Source of the DNA: Neoceratodus forsteri
Lineage: Eukaryota > Chordata > Ceratodontiformes > Ceratodontidae
Reading direction: 5' to 3'
Length of the DNA: 64,000 nt
Assembly (NCBI GenBank): GCA_016271365.2
Contig: CM057453.1
Coordinates: forward strand, 1,091,133,001 to 1,091,197,000
The notes below the pieces were generated by a model. The model ran no database searches. It was given only the letters and a program-made list of their open reading frames with translations, and was not told the DNA's origin. A program made the translations under genes and the position numbers. Each line of letters starts with the position of its first letter. Positions within the stretch are counted from its first letter, which is position 1. Below are positions 1-11,382 of the stretch, piece by piece.

Positions 1-434
1 GAGGAGGGGGTTTTAATCGGATGGGTTAACGCAGGAGGAATGATTGGGGCGGGGGGGTATTAGGACTAGTATGAAGAAGGCAGGAGGGTAGTGGGTTGTA
101 GGGGAGGGTTAAAACAAGGAGGGTAATCCAGGACGCAGCAATGTTGACATAGAAGGATGATATGGTGATTATTTTTGACATGCTTGGGGGGAGATTAAAA
201 TGAAACTTAAATATTAAATGTAACTTAAAGATGTTTTCCAAGCTGGTTGTAAAAATACAACTTATTTATTTATTTATTTATTATACTGTTATTTTTGTGG
301 ATTGGGCTCACACAGAAGAGTCTTGCAGTAGTAAAAGAGCTGAGAGTGAGAGATTAGCTGTTTAAAATGTCCAGAGTGAAAAGCTCCGTGGAGGATGTCA
401 GTGGCCGCCCCTAGTGGCAGGTCCAGATAACCTG
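1..434. other. Left flank, no gene seen
   Basis: The first part is purine-rich and the second A/T-rich, with a short TTTA-type simple repeat near 262-284. No domain, splice pattern or transposon end could be recognised. Open frames here are short and look like chance. Confidence 0.4.
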
Positions 435-530
435 CTAATGGAGAAGCTGCCTGATTGGCTTTTTCGCCTCTCCAATCAAAAGAGCTCTCCGACAGTATTT
501 AAGGAGAGCATGACCAAGGGTGGTAGTGGG
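435..530 (+). promoter_or_regulatory. Promoter-like segment with CCAAT and TATA-like boxes
   Basis: An inverted CCAAT motif (ATTGG) lies near 454, a direct CCAAT near 472, and a TATA-like TATTTAAG at 496-503. A GC-rich stretch follows at about 525-545. This order and spacing resemble an RNA polymerase II core promoter, which would put transcription start near 525-535. It could serve the candidate exon that follows, or it could be the promoter of a retroelement whose ends I cannot place. Only sequence pattern supports the call. Confidence 0.4.
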
Positions 531-788
531 GGCGGCGGGGCATCTGACGCGCAGCACCAGCGGGGATAGTACTGCAACAGAGAGCGTCTTCGCAGAGTTC
601 CCCACTGTACCTGCTGCTTGGTTCCAGGGCAAACACGGGCCCCTAAGGCTTCAAAGCGGCGGTCCTTTGCTTCAATTTTTCTTTTGGCTCCAGGGAGGGA
701 GTTCGTTCCCTCACGACCACCAGCACCCACGAGGGGAGCCTCCCTATGCGATTCTGCCGAGGAAGAGGAGAAAACACGGTTATTATAG
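531..788 (+). other. Candidate 5' exon ending at a consensus splice donor
   Basis: Downstream of the promoter-like boxes, this segment ends at a good U2 donor (TATAG then GTGAGT at 789-794). An open frame from 520 stops at the donor. Its translation has no recognisable domain, so the exon may be non-coding or leader sequence. Positions 557-760 are nearly the same as the first unit of the tandem array at 1652-3131, including the lead-in around ACTGCAACAGA and CCCACTGTACCTGCTGC. The array therefore seems to be an amplification of this exon, or both came from one parent element. Confidence 0.3.
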
Positions 789-884
789 GTGAGTTTCGTG
801 TGGGGGGAGGGGATTGAGATAGATGCTTTGGGCTTGCGTGTGGGACACAAAGAAATGGCGTCACGCTAGTTTCACAGTTTTTAG

Positions 885-1640
885 CAGCACAGTATATTTG
901 CTACACTCTGCAGTTTTTGGCTCAGGAGACGATCTCCGGTGTAGTTATAATGACCTAGCTCATGTAGTTTAAACTGGCTTTTACAGCTAGCTTTTGGCTC
1001 TGGAGATGATCTCCAGTGTAGATATAGTGACCTAGCTCAGGGAGTTTAAGGGAATAAATACAGCCCAGTAATATATGTCAGCAATGTTAACTGCAGATTA
1101 TCTAAAAATGGCTGTGGGGCTCAGGAGGCAAATCTCAGGTGCAGTAACAGTGTTTTAATACAGCCCAGAACTTTTGCCAGCAGTGTAACTGTAAGTGATT
1201 TCAAAATGGCTATTGGGCACAGGGAGCAAATCTCAGGTAACAGACACAGTGACCTAGCTCAGAAAATGTAAGGTTTAAATACAGCTTTTTGTCACACGAT
1301 GTTAAATACAGCAGTTTCAAATGGCTATGGGTCACAGGTTTTAAAGCAAGCACAGTACCTTTGTAACATTGATCTTCATTGGTTTGGAACAGTCAAAAAA
1401 CAGTAGAAAAGCCACTTTTAAACCTTTCCCTGAATTATGGCAAGTAGCTATTTACATTTAAAAAGACAAGTTCTTAAGGTAACAGTAGAAAGACACTTTT
1501 TAAGCCTTTTCCTGAATTATGGCAAGTAGCTATTTTACTTTAAAAAGGCAAGTTCTTAAGGTAACAGCAGAAAAGCCACTATTTTAAGCCTTTTCTTGAA
1601 ATTTTGGCAAACAGAAAAACTATCTCCACATGTGTGGGGG
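885..1640 (+). repeat. Degenerate tandem repeats
   Basis: A block containing variants of GGCTCAGGAG..ATCTC and GTGACCTAGCTCAG recurs about four times between roughly 916 and 1270, loosely spaced. It is followed by about 2.5 copies of an ~82-bp unit beginning CAGTAGAAAAGCCAC at 1401, 1483 and 1565. No coding potential is evident. The stretch separates the candidate exon from the 143-bp array. Confidence 0.6.
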
Positions 1641-1651
1641 CAGTAATTGCA

Positions 1652-3131
1652 GAGAGCGTACTGCAACAGACAGCGTTTGCGCAGAGTTCCCCACTGTACC
1701 TGCTGCTCGGTTCCAGGGCAAATGCGGGCCCCTAAGGCTTCAAAGTGGCGGTCCTTTGCTTCAATTTTTCTTTTGGCTCCAGGGAGGGAGTTCGTTCCCT
1801 CACGACCACCAGCACCCACGAGGGGAGCCTCGCTATGCGACTCTGCTGCTCGGTTCCAGGGCAAACGCGGGCCCCTAAGGCTTCAAAGCGGTGGTCCTTT
1901 GCTTCAATTTTTCTTTTGGCTCCAGGGAGGGAGGGAGTTTGTTCCCTCACGACCACCAGCACCCATGAGGGGAGCCTCGCTGTCGCGATTCTGCTGCTCG
2001 GTTCCAGGGCAAACGCGGGCCCCTAAGGCTTCAAAGTGGCGGTCCTTTGCTTCAATTTTTCTTTTGGCTCCAGGGAGGGAGTTCGTTCCCTCACAACCAC
2101 CAGCACCCACGATGGGAGCCTCGCTATGCGATTCTGCTGCTTGGTTCCAGCGCAAACGCGGGCCCCTAAGGCTTCAAAGCGGTGGCCCTTTGCTTCAATT
2201 TTTCTTTTGGCTCCAGGGAGGGAGTTCATTCCCTCACTACTCACCAGCACTCCACGTAGGAGCTCATGGCGATTCTGCTGCTTGGTTCTAGGGCAAACGC
2301 GAGCCCCTAAGGCTTCAAAGCGGTGGCCCTTGCTTCAATTTTTCTTTTGGCTCCAGGGAGGAGTCTGCCCTCACGACCACCAGCACCCATGAGGGAGCCT
2401 CGCTATGTGATTCTGCTGCTCGGTTCCAGGGCAAACGCGAGCCCCTAAGGCTTCAAAGCGGCGGTCCTTTGCTTCAATTTTTCTTTTGGCTCCAGGGAGG
2501 GAGTTTGTTCCCTCACGACCACCAGCACCCATGAGGGAGCCTCGCTATGTGATTCTGCTGCTCGGTTCCAGGGCAAACGCGGCCCCTAAGGCTTCAAAGC
2601 GGCGGTCCTTTGCTTCAATTTTTCTTTTGGCTCCAGGGAGGGAGTTTGTTCCCTCACGACCACCAGCACCCATGAGGGGAGCCTCGCTATGCGATTCTGC
2701 TGCTCGGTTCCAGGGCAAACGCGGGCCCCTAAGGCTTCAAAGCGGCGGTCCTTTGCTTCAATTTTTCTTTTGGCTCCAGGGAGGGAGTTCGTTCCCTCAC
2801 GACCACCAGCACCCACGAGGGGAGCCTCGCTATGCGATTCTGCTGCTCGGTTCCAGGGCAAACGCGGGCCCCTAAGGCTTCAAAGCGGCGGTCCTTTGCT
2901 TCAATTTTTCTTTTGGCTCCAGGGAGGGAGTTCGTTCCCTCACGACCACCAGCACCCACGAGTGGGGAGCCTCCGCTTAGCGCGATTCTGCTGCTCGTTC
3001 CAGGGCAAACGCGGGCCCTAAGGCTTCAAAGCGGCGGTCCTTTCCTTCAATTTTTCTTTTGGCTCCAGGGAGGGAGTTCGTTCCCTCATGACCACCAGCA
3101 CCCACGAGGGGAGCCTCGCTATGCGATTCTG
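1652..3131 (+). repeat. Tandem array of ~143-bp units (10 copies)
   Basis: The landmark GGTTCCAG starts at 1709, 1852, 2000, 2143, 2284, 2422, 2564, 2706, 2849 and about 2996, so spacing is 138-148 bases. Each unit carries a GCGGGCCCCTAAGG block, a CTTCAATTTTTCTTTTGG pyrimidine tract, a small palindrome around GAGGGAGTTCGTTCCCTC, and a CACGACCACCAGCACCCA block. Because 143 is not a multiple of three, successive units read in different frames, so the long open frames across the array are a repeat effect and not a protein. Units are very similar, suggesting recent expansion or homogenisation. Confidence 0.92.
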
Positions 3132-3701
3132 AATTATCATTATCAGGCATACTGTTGGAAATGCAGCCTTCAGCTAACTGCTTGCAATTTTAGTGAGCTG
3201 TGCAGGTGGTACTGTTTCCCCCCTGAAATAGCCCAGGCAATTCACACATGGTAATGCATGCAAATCAGGCCATAATGACGTGCTAATGTGGTGGTTCTCC
3301 CTCTGACTGCCTAAATGGGCTCATTTGCATAGCAGTTCTGAATATTTTATGTATTTGTGCTGGGCAAACGGTTTGCACTGCAGGGCAGCGCTATAGACAT
3401 TGCGCGGCATTACTTGTAATAGCGCTGCTCTAGCATTGCATGCACAATGAAGTCAGCACTGGGCAGGTCATTCAAGGACCACTTTGTGCAATAAGGCCAT
3501 TCTGTGTTAGCACAGGGCTAACGTCATTTGCACAGAGCCATCCATTGCTAGCCCAGCACTAAGTCACGTGCATTTACACTTGTGTTGTGGACACCTCTAC
3601 AGCCACATTGGCGATAGGGAGGTGTTTTCCTGAATGTCTACATGACAATGGCCAGCAGGGGATGGCTTAGGGCTGTGGTACAGAGGGACCAGCTTTGAGG
3701 G

Positions 3702-3943
3702 GAGGTAGAACTGGCAAACATGGTGGAGCTGGTGATGGACAGGGAGAGCCAGCTCTTTGGTGAGTTGCATGAGGGGGTTAGGCCCAGGTGTGAGATGCGG
3801 TCATGTGTGGAGCACCACCTCACTGCCCACACAGGCATCTACCACACTGGGGAGCAGTGCAGGCACAGAAATAGCAACCTCCAGAGGAGAGAGGCAGAGT
3901 TTGGAGAGGTTCTGAGGCATGGTGCAAGATGGCACTGTGTCAG
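3702..3943 (+). pseudogene. Myb/SANT-like DNA-binding domain, first exon (decayed)
   Basis: From the ATG at 3720 the translation contains SQLFGELHEGVRPR, followed after a gap by EQCRHRNSNLQRREAEFG. This matches the helix pattern of Myb/SANT-like proteins that accompany Harbinger transposases and the NAIF1-type family, where a tryptophan-bearing helix precedes a basic one that reads approximately RHRWxNLQRR. The usual tryptophan of that last helix is replaced by serine or asparagine. A TGA lies in frame just upstream at 3696, where the domain's first helix should be. The 3' boundary is uncertain: a GC-AG donor CAG/GCAAGT sits at 3943 and a weaker GT at 3922. In such elements this protein helps transposase bind the transposon ends. 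The copy looks inactive. Confidence 0.55.
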
Positions 3944-6937
3944 GCAAGTGGACCTGTTTATCACAGACCATCATTATGCATGTAACAGGGTGTGGGCAGG
4001 CATACTCTCAGTACACATGTGGTAACTTATTTGTAGGACAGGTCAATGCACATATGCCTTTTATAATACATTGCCATTCCCATGCAGTGTTGTGTGTTTA
4101 GACCAGTATGAGTACAGTAGTGTCCATGTGTGGGACAACAATGCTTGTGTATGAAGTAGAACATGTGTAGTGGACATATGTATCATGTGACAGATAGGGT
4201 GTTTCATCATTGATAATGTAGCACTTGTTGAACATGTGTACATATATGTTACATAGGTTGTGCAGTTGGATGGTGTGAGTGCAACACCGAACTGTCTCGC
4301 TACACCTCTGTACATTGAACAGGTTTGCCATGGGCGGGGTCTATTGGCCACACACTGGCCAGACGTGTAGGTTTTGGAAACACTGCTGCCTGTGTAACTG
4401 GCATGGTGGCCGGGGACCCTCCCCCGCAAGTGGACGTGGTGGATACTGTGTGACAGAGACAGGACTGCTGCTGACCACTGTCACATTTTTGTTAACATCC
4501 TTCTGAGGAGGCCAAACATCTGCCTGTGAATGATGAATAGCTGACAGTTATGTTCCATGGGCTCACTGCAGTATGTCCATGTGCTCCATGAGGCATTGGG
4601 CCTCTGCTGTGTCCAGTGGTCAGGCAACAGACATGTCAGTCACAGTAATGGGCACTGTAGTGGCAATGTTTATGTGGGGTGTGCTATCCACAGCTGTGCC
4701 ACCATATCCTTTGTCTACCATAGTCATACAGTTGTATATGACATATTACCACATCAATGAGCCCCCCCCACCGCGTAACATAATGACAATGTAGCATGGT
4801 CCATTGGGGTGCACAGGTGGGACATGGGTGTGGGCCATACATGCTGTGCATTGGGCATATACTGTCAGGAGTGACAATCAGTTGTTTGTCACCCACAGGA
4901 AATATGTGATAGGTGCATACAGCTATGTAAACATCTGTCCCCCTGTTATCTGTACATTGCTTCTCCAGAGGACGTTACATGGCCTAGCATGTGCGACGTA
5001 CATGAACCAGTACAGTTCAATGTACCAACATTGCACATGTGCCCCTTATGATACATGCTGGGTGGGAAGGGACACGTACAGTGTCTGATGGGTGTACAGT
5101 GTCACTGGCACAGTTCTGGGTGGTTAATACTGTCCATGAAGGTACTAACACTGTTCTATTCCCTTCACTCTGCAGACCACAATGCCAGGGGACATCAGCA
5201 ACAGGGGCAGCAATGGTGCAGCCAGGGTAGCGTGGCTCACGGGGATGGTGGTGATGAGCAGCAGGATGCCGCACATGAGTATGCTCTGTTGTGGATTACA
5301 TAATTGCATTCCTAGCTAGGTGGGGCATATACTGTATGGTGCCCCTTTAAAGCACCATATCACCACCATAGGTGTGTTTGCTATGTGTCAAGTCACCAGT
5401 CCCAGGGGCTCATGGCCATGGGGTGCCCACGCTGCTGTGCAGCTGGACACGACATCGCACACCCTACTGCAGCCTGTGGAACAGTGCACCTGGCCAGTGC
5501 CTCCACTGGCCACACAGCCTGTGGGCCTGTGTTGTGAACGCACATGGTAGCTCACAGTCCTGCACTGCTGCAACATGGTTTGTCATGCATGCCTGGATCA
5601 TGCAGTGCTTGTACTCTACACATAGTACTTCCCTACACGGGTACACACCCTTCTTGATGATGCTGTCCTGCTATCCTGCATCTGCACCCTGAGGAGATGC
5701 ATGTTAGCCATTCAGTGGCCCAGTCCCACATATGTGGCTATGACATGCTGCCATGAACATGTCTGCCTCCTTGCACTTTGCGCATCGGACTACATGTGGT
5801 GGTCTACAGTCCACCGTGGACACGTACATTCAGCACTAATGGGCCATGTATGAGGCACTGTTCTCCCACTGTGTTCTCCATGTGTGCTGTGCATGGTTCA
5901 TCTGCTACCATTCCACAGTTGTATTATACCATTGGTTGTGGCTGTCTCCTCCTGTGGCTTATGGTGTACTACTCCTATACATGTGCTGTGGGTGTGTTTG
6001 CATTGTACACATTGTATGGCGGGCATGTAGTGTGTGATCTTCATTACTGTGTCATGATGGATAGGTGTACTATTTGGTTCCTGTGGTTGTGTATATGCCC
6101 ACAGCATGCATAATTCACATGCCATACTTATGGCCTGGCCATGGACTATTCAGACGTCATGTGCTCACAATGATGTGGGCATGTGTGTGCCATCTGCGTC
6201 AGGTATGCATACCAGTCACATTGCACTGTGCTGTTCCAGTGTGCCACCATGACAGGGTTGTGCTGCACACTGTGGCCACTGAACCAGCGTCTGACCCAGA
6301 GGGGGTGGTGCTACTGCTGTATAAATCAGTGGTGTGTCATGACCTAGGGTACTGTGTGTGATACATGACCACACAACACACATATGACATGGACAGTGGG
6401 TACAGCTGTCCGGGAAGTGTGGGAACACTTGCACTGGGTCTGCAACATAGCCCTGTGGGTTGGCACTACAGGCCACAGTATGTTGCCCTGTGGACTGGGG
6501 TGTGGGGTTTCTGATAGCAATGTTGCAGTGCTTCATAGGGCTATGTTATGTTCTGGTAGGCAGCACGTCCTGGTTATTATGATGCTCCAGTATATTTGAT
6601 AGTGCTATGGGGCTGACTGGGGGTTACCTCCGGTGGGCTGTGTGGCAGTACTTTGTCACGGGCTGCATTTGGTATGCATGGGGTGGCATCCCACTGGTGG
6701 TGGTGGGGGCAATGATCATACCAGCCTTTATGTCTGTGTGGAGTGGGCTTGAGGGTACCATGGGGTTATGTGATACTGCAAACTGGCATGTCAGGTGGTG
6801 TCTGCACTGTTTCCATTGTTGGGTACGTGGGCCCACTAGTTGGGACATGCTGTCCTTCTCTGAGGTCACATTCTGGATTCTACATTATTTCACAGTGTCA
6901 GCTCACCATTCGTACATGGGCATCTTTCTCCCCATAG
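3944..6937 (+). other. CA/TG-rich transposon interior, probable intron
   Basis: Almost 3 kb is dominated by short words such as CATGTG, TGTGTG, CCATG and CACTG, unlike the A/T-rich surroundings. Six-frame reading gives only short chance ORFs. It lies between the first and last Myb/SANT-like exons, so an intron is the simplest reading. No transposase catalytic motif was found on either strand. Confidence 0.4.
5176..5278 (+). pseudogene. Possible middle exon of the Myb/SANT-like gene
   Basis: A pyrimidine tract and AG acceptor (CTTCACTCTGCAG) precede a short open segment rich in Gln, Gly, Asp and Glu, ending at a candidate donor GTATGC. Linkers of Myb/SANT-like transposon proteins are often of this composition. 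The reading phase agrees only with the weaker donor of the first exon (3921/3922). It could instead be a chance ORF in an intron. Confidence 0.25.
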
Positions 6938-7128
6938 GTACATGTCGCACATCTGTATGGGCAAGATGGCTAGAAGAGGGTGAGGGCCAGGATGACCTGC
7001 TGTGGAAGCTCGTCCAACAGCAGTGGGTGATGATGGAGCACCAGGGACAGTTGGTGCACCTCTGTAGACAGACTGCTGAGCTCCGGGAGGAGCTGGTGTG
7101 GGGGAAACGGCCAGCAGCGTCACAATAG
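6938..7128 (+). pseudogene. C-terminal coiled-coil exon of the Myb/SANT-like gene
   Basis: After the acceptor TTTCTCCCCATAG, an open frame of about 63 residues runs to a TAG at 7126. It is rich in Leu, Gln, Glu and Arg (for example LLWKLVQQQWVMMEHQGQL and TAELREELVW), with a heptad-like pattern. Myb/SANT-like proteins of the NAIF1/Harbinger type often end in such a helix, used for self-association or for contact with transposase. Its orientation and position fit the 3' exon of the gene that begins at 3720. A weak AATAA-type signal lies around 7230. Function is inferred from pattern only. Confidence 0.4.
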
Positions 7129-8142
7129 ACTCCCCCATTCCCCTATTGTTTTCCTCTTCCCTGTCCCCCCGTTCTTTGTTTGTTTTTATTGTCATTTCAC
7201 TTGTATATAGTTTGCAATACAGTGTTTCAATAATGTATTTTTGAATCTTATGATCCTGTGTCCTGTGTCTTTATTGATCACCTGTAGTCAGTTTACCTGC
7301 TGTACAGGGTTGCAGCTACTGACCACCTGCATCATCCTGGTGGTTGTCATTCTTGCCTATCTTGTGGTATGGCTTTCCCATTGGTCTCCCTGCAGTGTCT
7401 GTGGCTGTGAATCTGCCTGTACATTGCTGTGGGCATGGTAGGTGTGTCATCCTGTTGGCTGACACATTCTGTTCTCCATGTGTACCCTGCATAGCCTGTG
7501 TGTGTGCCAGGCAACATCTGGTTGTGACTGTCTATGGTCATGGTCTGGTTCTTGTTCCTTGGGTGATCCCCACCGGCATTGCCTGGCTGGGGAGGTCTTA
7601 GTCTGTGGGCCTGTGTGTGGCTTTGTCCTTGTTTCCATGGCTGATGTCCATCGCCCTGTGTCCTCATGCTGTGTGTTATGTGGTGTGCTGTTGCCGGCTC
7701 TGTGTCAGGGATCCATGTCTCCTCCCCCTGTGCACAGTGGTCACAGGTTGGGGTCATACTGGCACACCGGCATGGTTGGTTATTTGTGTGGGACACTTCC
7801 CCACTGTCCTGTCTCTGCTGTTTTTCCACAGTTCCCATCCAAACAGTGTTGCTTTATTTTGGGCTACATGTTTCCTGACATTGGTGTTGGTGTATTGGTT
7901 GCTATTATTTGTGTTGTACTCTGCTCTTTGCTCATGTTTCTCATTTGAAGCACCTCATCTTTGCTGGCACCCCCAGTGGCCATGTGGATTTACCTGTGCC
8001 TGACTCCACCTCTGTGTGCACTGTCTGCTGTTGCTGTTTGCGCTGCCTGGTTGCTATATTCAGAATTGTCTTCCTTGCCAGGCTGTGTTTGCACTGCACT
8101 CTCAGCCATGTTTGCCCACCTTTGTTTGCCCGCTATATTCAA
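7129..8142 (+). other. 3' non-coding part of the Harbinger-like element
   Basis: The segment is G/T-rich and has no convincing protein. From about 8000 on it aligns with 48210-48345 of the related element (GGTTGCTATATTCAGA, TTTGCACTGCACTC, GCCCGCTATATTCA). The alignment breaks at 8142, where the nested LINE begins, and resumes at 10545. Confidence 0.5.
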
Positions 8143-10535
8143 TTAAAGTTCATTTTTTATACTGGAAAGTATGCGAGCAAAAATGCCCATTTGCACAAAC
8201 GTCCAGTGGTACATAAATTCGATGATACAGAGAAAAAAGGTAAACACAATATTTGCAATATTTTACAATAGTTTCAGTAGGGAACAGTGTATATAACAGG
8301 ATCATCTAGATAAAAAAAAAAATAAAATACAGAGCACACAACAATAGAGCCTATATACAGATACATATAAACTCTAAGGTAACTCAAGGGGTTGGTGGAC
8401 ACTCAGGGGGGTTGCCTACTGGGGCAGGCACAAGTGGTGGATTAGAAGAGGTGGTCCTTAAGAGAGGATGTGAAAGAGCCAATTGAACTACAGGCCTGAA
8501 TTTCAGGGGGCAGTTTATTGTAAAACTTATGGCCCTTGTACATGATGAAGTCCTGCGCATACTTGGTGTGGTAAAAAGGGGTGCCAAAGATATGACAGGC
8601 AACCCCTCTTGTACTGGGCTTGAAAACTGATAAGGGGAAAAAGGAGTAAACGCTGATCAGCAGCAGGTTATGGTGAACTTTGTGTAGGGAAGAGAGCATT
8701 TTAAGTTGGAACCTGTCTTTAAGGGTGAGCCAGTTGAGGGAGGCATAGAAGATACAGTGATGGGTCATCAAGGAGAGTCCTTTAATGAAGTATGTAATAT
8801 TATTGTATGTAGTCCTGAGTTTGGAGAAAAGGAGGGATGTGTTGGGGGGGGGAGGAGTAGACAATAGAGCCATAATCAAGGAGGGACAGGAGAAGAGAGC
8901 TGGCAAGGCGTGGTCTGGAGACAGGGATAAGGAACTTTCTGATTCGGTATGAGACTTAGCCTCATGTCGATTTTCTTGATGAGGTTGGTAATATGGTTAT
9001 TGTAGGTCAGATGAGGATCTAAGTACAGTCCAAGGTATTTGAATTCATAGACTTGTTCTATGATGTTACCAAGATTGTCTGAGAGGGATCAGTCCATGAC
9101 TGGGGCTTTTCTTGGGCCAGAGAAGATCATAAACTTGGTTTTCTTGGAGTTGAGAACCATGCCTTTGGCAGAGAACCAAGTGTGTAGCTTGCTGAAGTCA
9201 GCCTGCAAACTACTGAACATTGTGTCCAAGTTAGTATCGCTGCAGTAGAGAGCCACGTTGTCAGCATAAAGGACTAGTTGGGTGGTTTGGCAGATGGAAA
9301 GGAGGTTATTGATGACCAAGAACAGGAGCAGGCCCAGGATGGAGCCCTGGAGTACCCCATATTTAAACGGACATTCAACAGAAAAATGACCGTTGATATT
9401 AGTTTTCTGAGATCTGCCAGACAGGTAGCATTTGACCCATTTGATGACATTTTCAGATATGTGCAAGCCCTTGAGGATGTCCAGGAGAAGGCCATGGTTA
9501 ACCAGGTTGAACGCCTTGTTCAGGACCATGAAGACAGAGTCTGTGTATGGGCACTTATTACTTGCTTTGAAGATATCACTAGTGAACCTGACCACAGCGG
9601 TTTCAGTGCTATGTCCAAATCTGAAACTATGATGGGCAACAGAGAATACGTTATTGCAGTCATGGAAAGCAGTGAGCTGGGTATGAACAACATTTTCAAT
9701 GATTTTGGAGAGGGGGACAAGAAGGCAGATAGGTCAATAATTCCCTACTTCATTCCTTGACCTTGGCTTGAACAATGGGTTGACGGTGGCAGTTTTCCAG
9801 GTGCTAGGGAAATAGCTGGAGCACAGTGAGCATTTAAGTATGTTGGTGATGGGGGCCGCTAATGAATTAATGGCCAGTTTAAGGATTTTAAAGTCGATTC
9901 CATCTGCCCCTTTGCTGGGTTTAGCGTTGTTACGTTGGATGAGCTTTATGGTGTCCGAGGATTTTAGGACCCTAAAATAGAATCTGGGGTTGGACTTGGA
10001 GATAGTATTGGGGAAGGGAGGAAGATGAGGGGGGAGTGGGAGTGGGGGGGTTATATTTATCGAGGTCACCAAAGAATGAGTTGAAAATGTTTACTGCTTC
10101 TGAGGGGTCATTAGTCTGCTTGCCACCTTGGATCAGAGTGATGGGTTCAGTATTCTGGTGTTTCCTGAGTAATGAGTTGAGTGTAACCCAAAGCTGATGG
10201 GGGTTGGATGTTTCCCCAAGTTGTTTATTATGGAAAAAGTCAATTTTGGCTTTTCTGATGACTGACTGGCACTTGTTTCTAAGTGCTTTGTAGGGGGACA
10301 GCTGGGAAGGGTCTCTGTGCTTGGTGTAATGGATCTAGGCCTTGTCTCTGGCCCTCATCAATTTAATGATGTCGGACAATACCCATTCATTAACATGTCC
10401 CCTAACCCTGATCTTTTTGAGAAAGGGTATTTGCGCATACACTGTTGAGGATGGTAGAGAATCTGTTAAGAACAGAGTTGAGGTTACCTGGTGCAGCAGT
10501 GAATGACCAGTCGACTAGGCTGAGATCTTGTGTTA
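8143..10535 (-). mobile_element. L2-like LINE inserted in the Harbinger-like element
   Basis: The 9-base word TATATTCAA occurs just before (8134-8142) and just after (10536-10544) this block. Removing the block restores continuity with the homologous site at 48341-48370. The insertion reads on the minus strand and has an A-rich region on the plus strand near 8310. It includes reverse transcriptase and C-terminal coding remnants. It is 5' truncated, since the endonuclease is missing. The RT resembles L2/Daphne-type sequences within the Jockey/CR1 group; I cannot settle the clade. Confidence 0.8.
8442..10072 (-). pseudogene. LINE reverse transcriptase ORF remnants
   Basis: Three open pieces, read 5' to 3' on the minus strand, belong to one ORF2-type protein. 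The piece at 10072-9734 holds the N-terminal RT segment (KGADGIDFKILK, then a weak FPSTWKTATVNPLFK motif). The piece at 9595-9089 holds the palm: KAFNLVNHGLL, then GVLQGSILGLLLF, with the catalytic box read as YADNVAL where YADD is expected. The piece at 8906-8442 holds the C-terminus, which ends SFTSSLKDHLF. Several frameshifts separate them, and the second catalytic aspartate is replaced by asparagine. The enzyme would have copied its RNA at the nicked target by target-primed reverse transcription. This copy is dead. Confidence 0.8.
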
Positions 10536-11382
10536 TATATTCAACTGTGTTTGTCCCTGGGCTATTCCGTTAAATATTGCATGCAATTGGATGTGTGGGC
10601 TAATTTTGCCCACCGGGCAGAGCAAAATTTGCCTGCAGGCAATGTTTTTAAAAATTGGGCCACGTCTGAAATGAGTTAACATTTGTTTGGGCCTGGTCTA
10701 TAGCTTTCTGTACATCTGTATTAATGTTATTACCACATTGTCTGCATACAAGATTACCTCTGAATACTTACAGGAGGTCGGTATGGAATTTAAAAATAAT
10801 GTAAATGAAAGGGGACCCAAAATGGATCCTTGTGTTGCCGTATTAGTTGTCGAAAGGGCATATTAGGTTTTGTACAACAAGTGGTGTGAGGCCCAGGAGT
10901 GCTTTTTTCCCCAAGAAGGTATGTTTGGTATTTGATTCTTTTCTGGAGGGGCAGCTATCTGGTTTGGGAATAAAGGGAGCCAGCATGGGTGAGTTTGTTA
11001 GCCCCAAGTACAAAGTGACAGGCTTAATTTAGTACTGGCCTGACCCTGTTGAGGACAGAGTCAGTGACAGCTCAATATACTGGAAGGTCATAGTCTTTTA
11101 TCGGGGGGATTGTGCTGGTTACAGTAATACGTTTGGCTTCCGGGAAGAGGTTGTGTCATTGCCTGTACAGGGCATCTAGTTTTTTATTCAACACTAATAA
11201 TGTTGTCAACATGGGGTGCAAAGGAAAGTGTGTCACTAAGAGTAACTCCTAGGTATTTAAATTAGCCTACTTGTTCCAATGCATCCCCCATTCTCATTTA
11301 TAATGGCAAATGGAGGGACTGTCTTTCTCATAATTGGGCCAGCAAACAACGTTTTTTGTTTTCTTGTTGTTTAGTACATAGA

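Larger units (their letters stand above)
3132..10661 (+). mobile_element. Harbinger-like DNA transposon, split by a LINE
   Basis: Sequences at about 3250-3400 and 8000-8142 resemble the right half of the better-preserved element at 46742-48467 (motifs GGCTCATTTGCAT, CTGGTTGCTATATTCAGA, CACTGCACTC). Homology resumes at 10545-10661, after a 2.4-kb LINE, and ends in a diverged version of that element's right terminus near TTGGGCC. The left terminus is not visible; the tandem array abuts it, so the element may be truncated there. Exons of a Myb/SANT-like gene lie inside. I could not find a DDE transposase, so this copy is probably not autonomous. Placement in PIF/Harbinger is inferred from the termini of its relative and from the Myb-like gene. 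Confidence 0.6.

Noticed and set aside
1647..2291. 214-codon open frame rich in PGREFVPSRPPAPTRGASLC-type repeats, plus similar frames on both strands
   Set aside because: Produced by the 143-bp tandem array; the unit length is not a multiple of three, and all frames are similarly open.
1647..3131. CRISPR-like repeat-spacer array
   Set aside because: Units are contiguous and similar along their whole length, with no unique spacers; the surroundings are eukaryotic.
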